Both the position numbers and the translations under genes were made by a program. A DNA stretch of 64,000 bases, taken from contig NZ_LSNE01000005.1 in NCBI RefSeq assembly GCF_001565895.1, positions 470,015-534,014 of the forward strand. Direction: 5' to 3'. Shown piece by piece: positions 55,477-64,000 of the stretch. Source of the stretch: Paraglaciecola hydrolytica (GTDB lineage: Bacteria; Pseudomonadota; Gammaproteobacteria; Enterobacterales; Alteromonadaceae). The notes under the pieces are model-generated. The model worked only from the letters and a program-made list of their open reading frames with translations. It was not told the origin of the DNA and searched no databases. Each line of letters opens with the position of its first letter. Within the stretch, counting starts at the first letter, position 1.

Positions 55477-57228
55477 ATGATAGTAAAAGCAACAAAGTCG
55501 CTGTTTAAGCAACATTCAATACATGCCTTAGGCATCAGTTTATTAAGTTTGAGTTTGCTCAATGCCTGCCAATCCACTGACTCCACAATGTTTAATAGTG
55601 ACAGCAAACAAACCCATGTAATGCCAGAAATTGTCACGCAAAACGGCAAACATGCGTTTATGGTGGATGGCAAACCTTATTTAGTGTTAGGCGCTCAGTC
55701 GAATAATTCAGCCAATTACCCTGCCGCCCTTGCTAAAGTCTGGTCAGTGGTTGAACAAATGTCGGCTAATACCTTAAGTATTCCGGTGGCTTGGGAGCAA
55801 GTTGAGCCTATCGAGGGCCAATTTGATTTTTCTTATCTCGATGTTTTACTCGCCGAAGCTCGCGAGCGTGATATACGCCTGAATTTATTGTGGTTTGCAA
55901 CATGGAAAAACAACGCGCCTCACTATGCGCCAAGTTGGGTAAAACTGGATAACCAACGTTTTCCGCGCGTGGTTAAAAAAGACGGCAGCAGTTTAAATTC
56001 CATGTCCCCTTTGGGTAAAAATACACTAGAAGCGGATAAAAAAGCCTTTGTTAAGTTGATGGAGTATCTAAAAAGCCATGACAAACAACACACAGTGATC
56101 ATGGTACAAATCGAAAATGAAGTGGGCACCTATGGTTCAAAACGTGATTTTTCTGAACTAGCGCAAAGCCAATTTGAACAAATGGTTCCGCAAGAGCTTG
56201 TTGATACTTTAAAGGTCAAAAGTGGCAGCTGGTCAGAAGTTTTTAACAAAGACGCTGATGAATATTTTCATGCTTGGTACATTGCTAAATTTTGTGAAGA
56301 ACTGGCGATTGCAGGTAAAGCCGTTAAAGATTTACCGATGAATGTCAACGTCGCCTTACGTAATCCCTTTTATCCCGGTGATGGCTATTCAATGGGCGGT
56401 CCCACCGATAACGTTATCGATTTATGGAAAATTGCCGCGCCTTCTATCGATATGATAAGTCCTGATATTTACTTCCGCGATCACCTTACTGTGGATAGAG
56501 TCATGGAGTTATATTCGCGACAGGATAACCCTTTATTTATCTCTGAAATAGGTAATGATCAGCCTTACGCCCGTTACTTTTTTACCGCTATGGGCTATCA
56601 GGGGATAGGTTTTGCGCCTTTTGGTATGGATTTCACTGATTATGCCAATTATCCATTAGGTGCCAAAAGCATGAGTGATGAAACTATTGCCCCCTTTGCT
56701 GAAATCTACTCGCTGATGCGACCTTTTGCTGATGTGTGGGCAACCTTGAGTTTTGAAAACAAAGTATGGGGCGTGGCCGAACCTCATGACTCGCTAACCG
56801 AAAAACAAAGTATCTGGAATGCCAATACAACTGAAGAGCAAATCCCTGTATCTGCAGTAGAGCTCGATCCTGCCTTATTTACCCAAACTCTTGATTTGGG
56901 TCTATGGAATGCCGAGGTAACTTATGGTCGTAAGATGTTTTGGATCGACCCACCCATTGGTAATGCACCTGCATCAGGCGGCGCTCTTATCGCCAAGTTA
57001 TCGGAAAACGAATATTTAGTGACGGCCTTACGCGCCCGTGTAAGTTTTTCTCCCTCTACTGAAATAGTCGATAAACACCACATGATTGAGCGAGTTGAAG
57101 AAGGTCACTTTGAGGATGGTAAATGGATTTTTGAGCGGGTATGGAATGGCGATCAAACAGATTGGGGGCTCAATTTCACCTCAGTTCCACATTTGTTAAA
57201 AGTTACCATGGCAACTTACGAGTTGTAA
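55477..57228 (+). CDS. GH35 / DUF5597 beta-galactosidase-like lipoprotein
   Basis: A 583-residue lipoprotein (signal ending L-L-N-A-C) with a TIM barrel related to GH35: the FMVDGKPYLVLGAQSNNSANYPA opening, SIPVAWEQVEPIEGQFDFSYLD, the acid/base Glu in VQIENEVGTYG and the nucleophile Glu in PLFISEIGND. A C-terminal beta domain matches DUF5597. Relatives are beta-galactosidases, some in xyloglucan loci. It follows the second halogenase-like gene after 21 bases. Acting with GH95 it would release galactose after defucosylation (inferred). Confidence 0.87.
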   Translation: MIVKATKSLFKQHSIHALGISLLSLSLLNACQSTDSTMFNSDSKQTHVMPEIVTQNGKHAFMVDGKPYLVLGAQSNNSANYPAALAKVWSVVEQMSANTLSIPVAWEQVEPIEGQFDFSYLDVLLAEARERDIRLNLLWFATWKNNAPHYAPSWVKLDNQRFPRVVKKDGSSLNSMSPLGKNTLEADKKAFVKLMEYLKSHDKQHTVIMVQIENEVGTYGSKRDFSELAQSQFEQMVPQELVDTLKVKSGSWSEVFNKDADEYFHAWYIAKFCEELAIAGKAVKDLPMNVNVALRNPFYPGDGYSMGGPTDNVIDLWKIAAPSIDMISPDIYFRDHLTVDRVMELYSRQDNPLFISEIGNDQPYARYFFTAMGYQGIGFAPFGMDFTDYANYPLGAKSMSDETIAPFAEIYSLMRPFADVWATLSFENKVWGVAEPHDSLTEKQSIWNANTTEEQIPVSAVELDPALFTQTLDLGLWNAEVTYGRKMFWIDPPIGNAPASGGALIAKLSENEYLVTALRARVSFSPSTEIVDKHHMIERVEEGHFEDGKWIFERVWNGDQTDWGLNFTSVPHLLKVTMATYEL

Positions 57229-57312
57229 TGCTTAAAGAGCCTAGTTGCTGGTAAATCACTGTGGATAGTTTTGGGAAATAAATATTTGTAAAACACAAGT
57301 AGTGACTCCCTA

Positions 57313-57355
57313 AAGGGCTAGTTCCGTTTCCTGTTGCGGTGCTAGCCCTTTTTTT
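57313..57355 (+). terminator. Intrinsic terminator after the GH35 gene
   Basis: AAGGGCTAG (57313-57321) pairs with CTAGCCCTT (57342-57350); a 20-base loop separates them and a run of T follows. Closes the halogenase-GH35 unit. Confidence 0.85.
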
Positions 57356-57493
57356 ACTGTAAATTTACGTCATGCTGAATATTTTGCTTAAGATAAAACA
57401 ATTGTCATGTAAAATCATTTTGCAAACTGCCCATGTCTGTCTAATTACTATGACGCTGGTAAACCAATAAAAACACAGTAGGTATTGCACAAA

Positions 57494-57850
57494 ATGCTCA
57501 GTGGAAAATCACGTGCCGAACAAGTTGAAATTATTAAACAGCTTATAAGGCAAAACAATTATCGCCAAAATCAAAAAATCTACGAGCAATGTTTAGATTT
57601 GGGGTTAAGTGTCAATGTTCATTCCCTTAGTCGTTTTTCTGAAAAGTTAGAGTTATTAGATCGCGCTGAACGCGCTAAACAAATGCGAGAGCAACAAGGC
57701 CCAATAGACAACAAAATGTCTTATGCCCAAGTCAAACAACGAGAAACTGAAATTACCTTTGAATTAGGTGAACTGAAAATTCGAGAACATAAATTACTTG
57801 AGGAACTCAGTGCCTTATCGACTATGCTCGATATAAAACAATTTAATTAA
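57494..57850 (+). CDS. Small helical protein of unknown function
   Basis: About 118 residues from ATG 57494 (TTG 57485 is also in frame). It is almost wholly alpha-helical and charged. The first half (SRAEQVEIIKQLIRQNNYRQ ... LGLSVNVHSLSRFSEKLELL) looks like a helix-turn-helix of the kind seen in DUF3486-type phage proteins; the second half (MSYAQVKQRETEITFELGELKI ... LLEELSALSTML) is a likely coiled coil. No relatives recognised with confidence. Ends at a bidirectional terminator. Confidence 0.55.
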   Translation: MLSGKSRAEQVEIIKQLIRQNNYRQNQKIYEQCLDLGLSVNVHSLSRFSEKLELLDRAERAKQMREQQGPIDNKMSYAQVKQRETEITFELGELKIREHKLLEELSALSTMLDIKQFN

Positions 57851-57869
57851 ATGGCAAATAGCAAAATAT

Positions 57870-57894
57870 AAAAGGGAGCATAAAGCTCCCTTTT
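57870..57894. terminator. Bidirectional intrinsic terminator
   Basis: Perfect stem AAAAGGGAGC (57870-57879) / GCTCCCTTTT (57885-57894) with loop ATAAA, between two convergent genes. Confidence 0.92.
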
Positions 57895-57911
57895 ACGTTT
57901 TTGGGCAAGGT

Positions 57912-60188
57912 TTAGAATGTCGCTCTAAGCCCAATTTTAATAGAACGTCCTGGCAAGGGAGCCACATCTTTTATAAATGACGAATGCACTCGCGCTTCTT
58001 GGTTTGTTAAGTTATCCCCTTTAACAAAAATGCTGATGTCAGCAAAATCTGTGGGTAGATAATAATTTACGCTGGCAGAAACAAGGGTATAACCTGCTGT
58101 ATTTGTTTCATCAGCCGCTATTTTATCTTGTTTGCTATAGTGAGTAATGCCTGCTTCTGCATGCCAATCGTCATACTCAAAGTGGAGTGATGAACTAACT
58201 CGCATTGGCGGAATACGGGGGGCATTGCTGCCATCATCGAGTTTAACTCGGCTGTAATCAGCAAAGGTATCAATACGCCAATTATCAGCAAAATGCCAAT
58301 CTACTTCGGCTTCAAAGCCATACAGTTTAGCGTCTTGCTGAGCAAACAAATAAACCGGCAGTTCGTCTTCGTGCCCATGACCTAGCTCTTCTTCGTGTTC
58401 ATCACCTTCGCCATCATGGGCATGAAAATGGCCATCACTAACCACTAAACCTGTATCTTGTTGAAACACATAGTTGTCAACTTGATTGTAAAACACGCTT
58501 ATAGAACTCGTTAGATAGTTGTTGTGGTAGCGATATGTCAGGTCAATATTATTGGATTGTTCTTTATCCATATTGGCCTCGGTTCGCTCTAGCACATATT
58601 CATCCTCTTCATAATGCAGAGCAAAACCACCGCCAACTTCATAAGTTCCTGTGCCTATGTGAGGACCATTGGCAAAAATTTCTGAGGCTGAAGGTGCACG
58701 CTCTGAAAATGCGTAATTAAAAGCGAAGGATTGATTGTCATTGAGAGTCCAAACCACGCCTGCTGATGCACTGAAAGCAGTGTAATTTTGTTGTTCAAAG
58801 TCAATATCGTGGCCTTCTGCGTGGTCATCATCTTCATGCTCTTCGTCTTCGTGTTCTAGTGTTGCAAAAAAACTGTTATCAGGAAGATGACTAATATTTT
58901 CAACGCGCATACCTAATTGCCACAATAAATTTCCAACTTTTTTCTCTTCTAAGACAAACAAAGCCAAACTTTTACTATCGGTAGAGGGAGTAAAGGCCTC
59001 ATCGCCTTCGGCGGCAAACTCGATGTTGTTATAGTGCAAACCAACCACGCCTTTCCAGCCTGATAAAGGCTTATGTTCTGCCCACAAACGAGACTCTAAG
59101 GTTTTATTGGTGAAGGTAGTACCGACAACGCCACCTTCTATTTCACTATGTTGATAGTCGGTGTAACCATTTTGCCAATGTACCGCGCTAAATGGACCAC
59201 TTAAGTTCAGCCACTCGGCGACACTTTGCACACGATTCTGTTCTAAACTGGCGTAGATACTTTCCTCTTCATGCTCAGTTTCTTCATGCCCCTCTTCTTC
59301 ATCTTCCACATGATCTTCCTCGTGATGGTGAGCATGCCCCGGAATTCCGTAGTCTGATTCAAGTCGACCATAAGACAGGGCTAAACGAAAATCATCGGTG
59401 ATCCAACCAGTTCCTAAGGTGAAACCCTGTGCATCAATGGCCGAGTTTTCAAGATAACCACTGCTTTCTTCGTGCTCTTCTTCATCTTCATGCTCGTCCT
59501 CTTCATGCTCTTCAATACTCGCTTCACCTGGAATTTTATAATTATCGGTTTTACGGCTGAATGCGTCGAAATGCCAGGCAAAAGCCCCCACTCCGCCATT
59601 AAGATCAGTCGTGTAGGTATTTTCATTGGAAACTGAGTCGTAGGTGACTCCCATTTTACCTTGTAAGCCGTCTAGTGCTTGTTGTGGTAATCGGTTGTCT
59701 ACTACATTGACCACGCCACCAATAGCACCACTACCATAGAGCAAAGTCGCGGGACCACGGAGTACTTCAATTTGGGTGGCAGTTGAGGATTCCGTCGACA
59801 CCGTATGATCAGGACCAACACGTGAGGCATCCGATGCATCCAAACCGTTTTGCACTACCTTAATACGCGGGCCATCAAGGCCACGAATAATGGGGCTACT
59901 GGAAACTGGACCAAAATAAGAACTGTTGACGCCTGGAATGTTTTTAAGAGTTTCGCCTAAGGTTGCAGCTTGGTTTTGATCCAACTGTTCACCGCTGATC
60001 ACTGTCACAGGGGTACTCGACTCTAGTACAGTGCGTTTGAGCGGTGATGCAGTAATCAATAAGGTTTCTATATCGTGTTCGTCTTTTTGAATTTCTTTAT
60101 CTGCAGCATGCACATTGCCGCTTATTACTGTTATAACGCTCATAGCAGTTATTACCGCTAAACATAGGGGGGAGAACTTAAAAGTCAT
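57912..60188 (-). CDS. znuD: ZnuD-like TonB-dependent receptor with His/Glu-rich loops (zinc uptake)
   Basis: About 758 residues from ATG 60188, which has AGAGA upstream; an earlier in-frame ATG lies at 60209. Signal peptide ends at NVHA-AD. The plug is standard (ETLKNIPGVNSSYFGPVSSSPIIRGLDGPRIKVVQNGLDASD; EVLRGPATLLYGSGAIGGVVNVVD). At least four extracellular stretches are packed with His, Glu and Asp, for example HAHHHEEDHVEDEEEGHEET and LEHEDEEHEDDDHAEGHD, as in zinc receptors of the ZnuD type. The upstream small protein gene and Zur-like box support zinc limitation control. Confidence 0.85.
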   Translation of the reverse strand: MTFKFSPLCLAVITAMSVITVISGNVHAADKEIQKDEHDIETLLITASPLKRTVLESSTPVTVISGEQLDQNQAATLGETLKNIPGVNSSYFGPVSSSPIIRGLDGPRIKVVQNGLDASDASRVGPDHTVSTESSTATQIEVLRGPATLLYGSGAIGGVVNVVDNRLPQQALDGLQGKMGVTYDSVSNENTYTTDLNGGVGAFAWHFDAFSRKTDNYKIPGEASIEEHEEDEHEDEEEHEESSGYLENSAIDAQGFTLGTGWITDDFRLALSYGRLESDYGIPGHAHHHEEDHVEDEEEGHEETEHEEESIYASLEQNRVQSVAEWLNLSGPFSAVHWQNGYTDYQHSEIEGGVVGTTFTNKTLESRLWAEHKPLSGWKGVVGLHYNNIEFAAEGDEAFTPSTDSKSLALFVLEEKKVGNLLWQLGMRVENISHLPDNSFFATLEHEDEEHEDDDHAEGHDIDFEQQNYTAFSASAGVVWTLNDNQSFAFNYAFSERAPSASEIFANGPHIGTGTYEVGGGFALHYEEDEYVLERTEANMDKEQSNNIDLTYRYHNNYLTSSISVFYNQVDNYVFQQDTGLVVSDGHFHAHDGEGDEHEEELGHGHEDELPVYLFAQQDAKLYGFEAEVDWHFADNWRIDTFADYSRVKLDDGSNAPRIPPMRVSSSLHFEYDDWHAEAGITHYSKQDKIAADETNTAGYTLVSASVNYYLPTDFADISIFVKGDNLTNQEARVHSSFIKDVAPLPGRSIKIGLRATF

Positions 60189-60266
60189 GACATAATCTCT
60201 GAAATACATATCAAAATCACCGCTTTATCTATTGATAAGCAGCGCTAAAAAAACTATCGATTGGGT

Positions 60267-60578
60267 TCAGCTTACGTGGGGAGGGTCGCGGTTTCCGCTA
60301 GTTCTAACAAAGGTTTCAACATAATGTATCGTTGTTAATTCGGCACTAAAGTCCGATAACAAAGGCGCAAACAATGGAGCAGTATTAGTGGGTAACGAAT
60401 GATCTATGTTGTGTGCATGAATACATAGAGCACAATGTTGGTCAGCTTGCAGTACATGAGCGGGATTATGCCCCTCAGTCAACATACTCATGCCAATGCT
60501 CAGCAACAACGAAAGCACCAGTAAATATCTCACTAGTGTGGTTCGAGTCTTAAAGCGATGTAATGAGGTGCTCTGCAT
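60267..60578 (-). CDS. Small zinc-uptake-linked protein (DUF2946-like)
   Basis: A 103-residue protein with one hydrophobic helix near the N-terminus (YLLVLSLLLSIGMSM) and a short metal-binding-like patch, HCALCIHAHNIDH, with two Cys and several His. Similar small proteins are often encoded before zinc TonB-dependent receptors and have been labelled zinc chaperones; the function is not proven here. It lies 79 bases before the receptor gene, same strand, with a Zur-like box directly upstream. Confidence 0.65.
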   Translation of the reverse strand: MQSTSLHRFKTRTTLVRYLLVLSLLLSIGMSMLTEGHNPAHVLQADQHCALCIHAHNIDHSLPTNTAPLFAPLLSDFSAELTTIHYVETFVRTSGNRDPPHVS

Positions 60579-60581
60579 AGT

Positions 60582-60596
60582 TGTTATAATATAACA
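60582..60596 (-). promoter_or_regulatory. Zur box
   Basis: TGTTATAATATAACA is a perfect odd palindrome and equals the core of the gammaproteobacterial Zur consensus, as I recall it. It ends only three bases before the ATG of the small zinc-linked gene. The site also contains a possible -10 (TATTAT on the minus strand), so repression would block RNA polymerase and the transcript may be nearly leaderless. Confidence 0.82.
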
Positions 60597-60781
60597 TTAT
60601 TGTTTTTTAACTGTCGATAGCAGTAAGGCGATTTATATTCTCTACAGAAAAATAGCTTCGTAATTTCACACGTTTAAATACATTAAATTTAATCAAAAAA
60701 CATTAAAAATTAGAACCTTAGCTAATGTCTGCACATTAATTGCATAAGGCTTAGTAATTATCAAAGTAGTAGCAGTCTTAA

Positions 60782-63700
60782 ATGGAATATGCCTGGTTAT
60801 TAATGTGTTCAATGCTTGTATTTTTAATGCAGGCAGGTTTTTTGTGTCTGGAAAGTGGGAAAATACGCAGTAAAAACAGTATCAATGTAGCGGCTAAAAA
60901 TATTGCTGACTTTGTTGTTGCGGCAATTTTGTTTTGGCTTTTTGGTTTTGCTTTTATGTTTGGCGATAGTCTGAATGGCATTATCGGTACATCTGCGTTC
61001 TATTTTGGTGCAAACAATAGTCCTTACGAGATCAGTTTTTTCATTTTTCAAATGATGTTTTGTGGCACTGCCGCGACTATTTTGTCAGGTGCAGTAGCAG
61101 AACGAATGTCTTTTCGAGGTTACATATTTGCAACCCTTGTAATGACCTCGATAATTTATCCCGTATCTGGACATTGGGCGTGGGCATCTTTTTATAATGT
61201 GAATAATCAAGGCTGGTTACAACAAGCTGGTTTTATTGACTTTGCCGGTTCAACGGTAGTCCATTCTGTGGGCGGATGGGTCGCATTAGCCGCAGTTATT
61301 ATTATTGGCCCACGTATAGGTCGATTCAACTCTCCAACCCCCTTCCCTGTTGGCAGCAACATACCAATGAGTGTACTTGGGACTCTATTGATCTGGTTAG
61401 GTTGGTTTGGTTTTAATGGCGGGAGTACCATGATGTTCAATTCTCAGGTTCCCGGAATTTTACTTAATACCAGTTTAGCTGCGGCTTGGGGAGGGGTAAC
61501 CGCCGCATGTTGTCATTATTACTACCATCGTTACGTAGACGTCACATTCATCATGAATGGCGTTATCGCAGGTCTAGTGGCGATTACTGCATCTTGTCAT
61601 GCTGTCAGTCCGCAGTCTTCCGCCATTATCGGCATAGTTGCCGGTGTGGTTTTGGTAAGTGGTACAAGTTTTATCATACGCATCAAAATTGACGATGCTT
61701 TAGGGGTAGTTGCAACTCATCTCTTTGCTGGTATCTGGGGCACACTAGCCGTTGCGCTATTTTCAGACCTCAACATACTTGCAACGGGTTTAAGTCGAAT
61801 TGAACAATTTGGCGCTCAACTTTTGGGGGTGGTCACTATAGGCGTCTATACCTTTGGCCTAAGTTACCTGTTACTTAGATTAATCAATTATTTTGAGCCA
61901 CTAAGAGTAAGCAAAGAAAACGAATTAGTTGGGATGAATATCTCTGAACATAAGGCATCAACAGAATTAATTGAGCTATTAACTAACATGCACCATCAGG
62001 AAATTAAAGGTGAATTTTCGCATCCCGTTCCCGTAGAGCCTTTTACTGAAGTAGGGCAAATTGCGAATCAGTACAACAGTGTTATACAACGTGTGAATGA
62101 CGAAATAAGTAAAAGAGACAGTGCAATTATTAATTTCAGAACCAGTGAAAAACGCAAAGGCGCTATTCTAGATTCCGCAATGGATAGCATACTTACGATT
62201 GATTTTAACGGTAATATTATTGAGTTTAATCAGTCGGCAGAACGCACTTTTGGCAATCTTCGCAAACAGGTTGCCGGTGAAAACTTTATGAAATTATTCA
62301 TTCGCCCACAAGATCATAAAAAATTTGCGACTAGCTTGCAGTATAAATTTTCATCTCCCAATGGCTTATTAATTAACCGTCGCAACTCATTGATTTTAAT
62401 GCGCTATTCGAATGATGAGTTTCCCGCCGAAATTACCATTACCGGCGCACAGTTTGATAGCGACCTACAAAATGAATATACCCTGCATGTAAGAGACGTG
62501 ACGCGAGAAGTAAAGTTACAGTCAAAATTAAAACAACTCGCTTACAGTGATCCATTAACGGGTTTGTATAACCGTACTTTTTTACTTGATAAGTTAACAC
62601 GAACCTTAAAACGTCAGCGCGAGCAACAAGGCACTGTGGCGATATATTTTATGGACTTAGATAAGTTCAAACAAATTAATGACACTCTGGGTCACAAAGC
62701 CGGTGATGAATTACTTAATGAGGTTGCCAGACGACTAAGTAAATCAACTCGTAATACCGATGTTATTGCTCGTTGGGGAGGTGATGAATTTCTGGTCATG
62801 ATCTCGGGAAAAATTAGCGTTGATTTAATCAGAGCTAAAGGGCAAGAGTTTTTGCAAGTCATGCGTGAGCCGCTTACTCTGGCAGGAAGAGAAATAAAAA
62901 TTCCTATAAGCATAGGGATTGCTATTACTTTAGATCTTGAAATTAATGCCGAGCAACTTATTCAGCAAGCCGACATTGCCATGTATAGCGCTAAACAGCT
63001 TGGGCGAGATAATTTTCAGTTTTTTAAACCAGAAATGGCTCATAAAGCCCTACGGCAATTTAATTTTGAACAGGAAATTCGCCACGCGATTAATCAATCA
63101 GATCAATTTTATATGGTTTATCAACCAAAGGTGAATGAGCTAAAAGAGGTGATAAGCTTCGAATCTTTAATCCGCTGGCAACACCCAGTTGAAGGATTAA
63201 TCATGCCCGGCGAGTTTATACCTTTAACGGAAGAGTCCGACATCATTATTCAGTTAGGCGAAAAAGTAATTGAAATGACATTTGCGCAACTTCAACATTG
63301 GCGCGATGCTGGCTACACCCTGTTACCCGTATCTATTAATATATCGGGTAGGCATCTGATTTCAGGCAATATAGTACCTTTTATTAAAGCACAATTAGAA
63401 AAATTCACGCTAGACGGCAGTTTAATTGAGTTAGAGATAACCGAAAGTGTTTTACTTAGCGATATTGAGCAATGTATTGCGGTTATGTTTGAATTTAAAA
63501 AACTTAATATTACTTTATCGATTGACGATTTTGGCACGGGTTATTCATCCCTAAACTATTTGAAGCGTTTACCCATAGATATTCTAAAAATTGATCGTTC
63601 CTTTGTAGATGAATGCACTACATCTGTAGAAGATGGACAAATTGTCACAACGATCATTAATTTAGCGCAAAACTTAGGGCTTAGAACTGTCGCTGAAGGT

Positions 63701-63820
63701 GTTGAAATTGAAGAGCAGTTTGAATTTTTGGAAAAAACAGGGTGTAATCTTTTTCAAGGCTACTATTTTTATAAACCGTTACATGCTCACAATGTAATAA
63801 ATCTACTCATTAAACGTTAG
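60782..63820 (+). CDS. Ammonium transporter/sensor fused to PAS-GGDEF-EAL (cyclic-di-GMP enzyme)
   Basis: A 1,012-residue fusion. Residues 1 to about 375 form an Amt channel with 11 helices; pore residues match AmtB: Asp153, His161 (STVVHSVGGW) and His313 (VVATHLFAG). A HAMP-like linker (about 375-450, with EVGQIANQYNSVI), a PAS domain (about 455-575), a GGDEF domain with intact G-G-D-E-F at 666-670 and the inhibitory R-x-x-D (RNTD, 657-660), and an EAL domain (about 765-1005) follow. The EAL motif reads E-S-L (794-796), with DDFGTGYSSL and KIDRSFV kept. It probably couples external ammonium to cyclic-di-GMP level; direction of control is unknown. Single gene with its own upstream region. Confidence 0.9.
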   Translation: MEYAWLLMCSMLVFLMQAGFLCLESGKIRSKNSINVAAKNIADFVVAAILFWLFGFAFMFGDSLNGIIGTSAFYFGANNSPYEISFFIFQMMFCGTAATILSGAVAERMSFRGYIFATLVMTSIIYPVSGHWAWASFYNVNNQGWLQQAGFIDFAGSTVVHSVGGWVALAAVIIIGPRIGRFNSPTPFPVGSNIPMSVLGTLLIWLGWFGFNGGSTMMFNSQVPGILLNTSLAAAWGGVTAACCHYYYHRYVDVTFIMNGVIAGLVAITASCHAVSPQSSAIIGIVAGVVLVSGTSFIIRIKIDDALGVVATHLFAGIWGTLAVALFSDLNILATGLSRIEQFGAQLLGVVTIGVYTFGLSYLLLRLINYFEPLRVSKENELVGMNISEHKASTELIELLTNMHHQEIKGEFSHPVPVEPFTEVGQIANQYNSVIQRVNDEISKRDSAIINFRTSEKRKGAILDSAMDSILTIDFNGNIIEFNQSAERTFGNLRKQVAGENFMKLFIRPQDHKKFATSLQYKFSSPNGLLINRRNSLILMRYSNDEFPAEITITGAQFDSDLQNEYTLHVRDVTREVKLQSKLKQLAYSDPLTGLYNRTFLLDKLTRTLKRQREQQGTVAIYFMDLDKFKQINDTLGHKAGDELLNEVARRLSKSTRNTDVIARWGGDEFLVMISGKISVDLIRAKGQEFLQVMREPLTLAGREIKIPISIGIAITLDLEINAEQLIQQADIAMYSAKQLGRDNFQFFKPEMAHKALRQFNFEQEIRHAINQSDQFYMVYQPKVNELKEVISFESLIRWQHPVEGLIMPGEFIPLTEESDIIIQLGEKVIEMTFAQLQHWRDAGYTLLPVSINISGRHLISGNIVPFIKAQLEKFTLDGSLIELEITESVLLSDIEQCIAVMFEFKKLNITLSIDDFGTGYSSLNYLKRLPIDILKIDRSFVDECTTSVEDGQIVTTIINLAQNLGLRTVAEGVEIEEQFEFLEKTGCNLFQGYYFYKPLHAHNVINLLIKR

Positions 63821-63925
63821 ATAGCATTAAAATACACAACTGACTCGCAATCTTGCACCTATTATTGTGCACAGTGCTTATGGTTTAAGTCTCTGCCTTC
63901 CCTTAATTATTAAATGGAGAGTTAA

Positions 63926-64000
63926 TTGGAAATTGTCTTTATATTCGTCGCTTTTATTTTTGGTTTGGCTATTAAAATGGCTGGTTTTCCTCCGCTTATC
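63926..64000 (+). CDS. Start of a CPA2-family cation/proton antiporter (partial)
   Basis: TTG 63926 is preceded by GGAGAG (63916-63921). The first 25 residues, MEIVFIFVAFIFGLAIKMAG then FPPLI, match the first helix of KefB/YbaL-like monovalent cation/proton antiporters. The gene runs off the right edge. Confidence 0.65.
   Translation, partial: MEIVFIFVAFIFGLAIKMAGFPPLI

Noticed and set aside
1-64000. CRISPR arrays, rRNA and tRNA genes
   Set aside because: No regular repeat-spacer array and no rRNA or tRNA-like cloverleaf sequence was recognised on reading; a covariance-model scan was not possible.

Overview
The window looks like a chromosomal piece of a marine Alteromonadales-type gammaproteobacterium (Paraglaciecola/Glaciecola/Catenovulum-like; inferred from gene families, gene order and moderate AT-richness, not from any database search). 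It is dominated by plant and algal polysaccharide use: two TonB-dependent receptor loci, secreted lipoprotein pectinases and a near-complete galacturonate/unsaturated-uronate pathway.

Region 1 (1-29.8 kb) is a pectin utilisation locus. It holds a DUF4861+GH105 lipoprotein and a VOC protein; the remnant of a PL1 pectate lyase; kduD-kduI-TRAP transporter (P,Q,M)-IclR regulator; a LacI regulator; a GH28-uxaA-uxaC-uxuB-kdgK-PL1 operon; and a TonB-dependent receptor followed by a 2,400-residue lipoprotein that joins pectin methylesterase (CE8) and pectate lyase (PL1) with five copies of an accessory module. A palindromic operator (core TGCCACCGGTGGCA) occurs five times, only in front of the four transcription units, and is the probable site of the LacI protein. 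Inferred flow: CE8 and PL1 cut pectin outside; oligomers enter through the receptor; GH28 and GH105 trim them; the TRAP system brings monomers in; KduI/KduD and UxaC/UxuB-like/UxaA converge on 2-keto-3-deoxygluconate, which KdgK phosphorylates. KDPG aldolase and KdgF are not in the window.

Region 2 (29.8-45.1 kb) is mixed: a Tsx-like channel with a chemoreceptor, a CE12 rhamnogalacturonan acetylesterase, a RegB/RegA redox two-component system, a lone tyrosine recombinase with an inverted repeat over its promoter, a DUF3718 protein, a CBS protein, a PGPGW membrane protein, cardiolipin synthase, an endonuclease/exonuclease/phosphatase-family protein, a potassium channel, glgC and an ExoP-like+SGNH lipoprotein.

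Region 3 (45.1-57.4 kb) is a second glycan locus: a decayed UxaA/FAH sugar-acid gene remnant, an IclR regulator, a GH95 alpha-L-fucosidase/galactosidase, a TonB-dependent receptor, two flavin-dependent halogenase-like proteins (the second apparently degenerate) and a GH35/DUF5597 beta-galactosidase-like lipoprotein. It recalls xyloglucan side-chain loci.

Region 4 (57.4-64 kb) holds a small unknown protein, a zinc-type TonB-dependent receptor with His/Glu-rich loops and a small zinc-linked protein behind a Zur-like box, an ammonium-transporter-PAS-GGDEF-EAL fusion, and the start of a CPA2 cation/proton antiporter.
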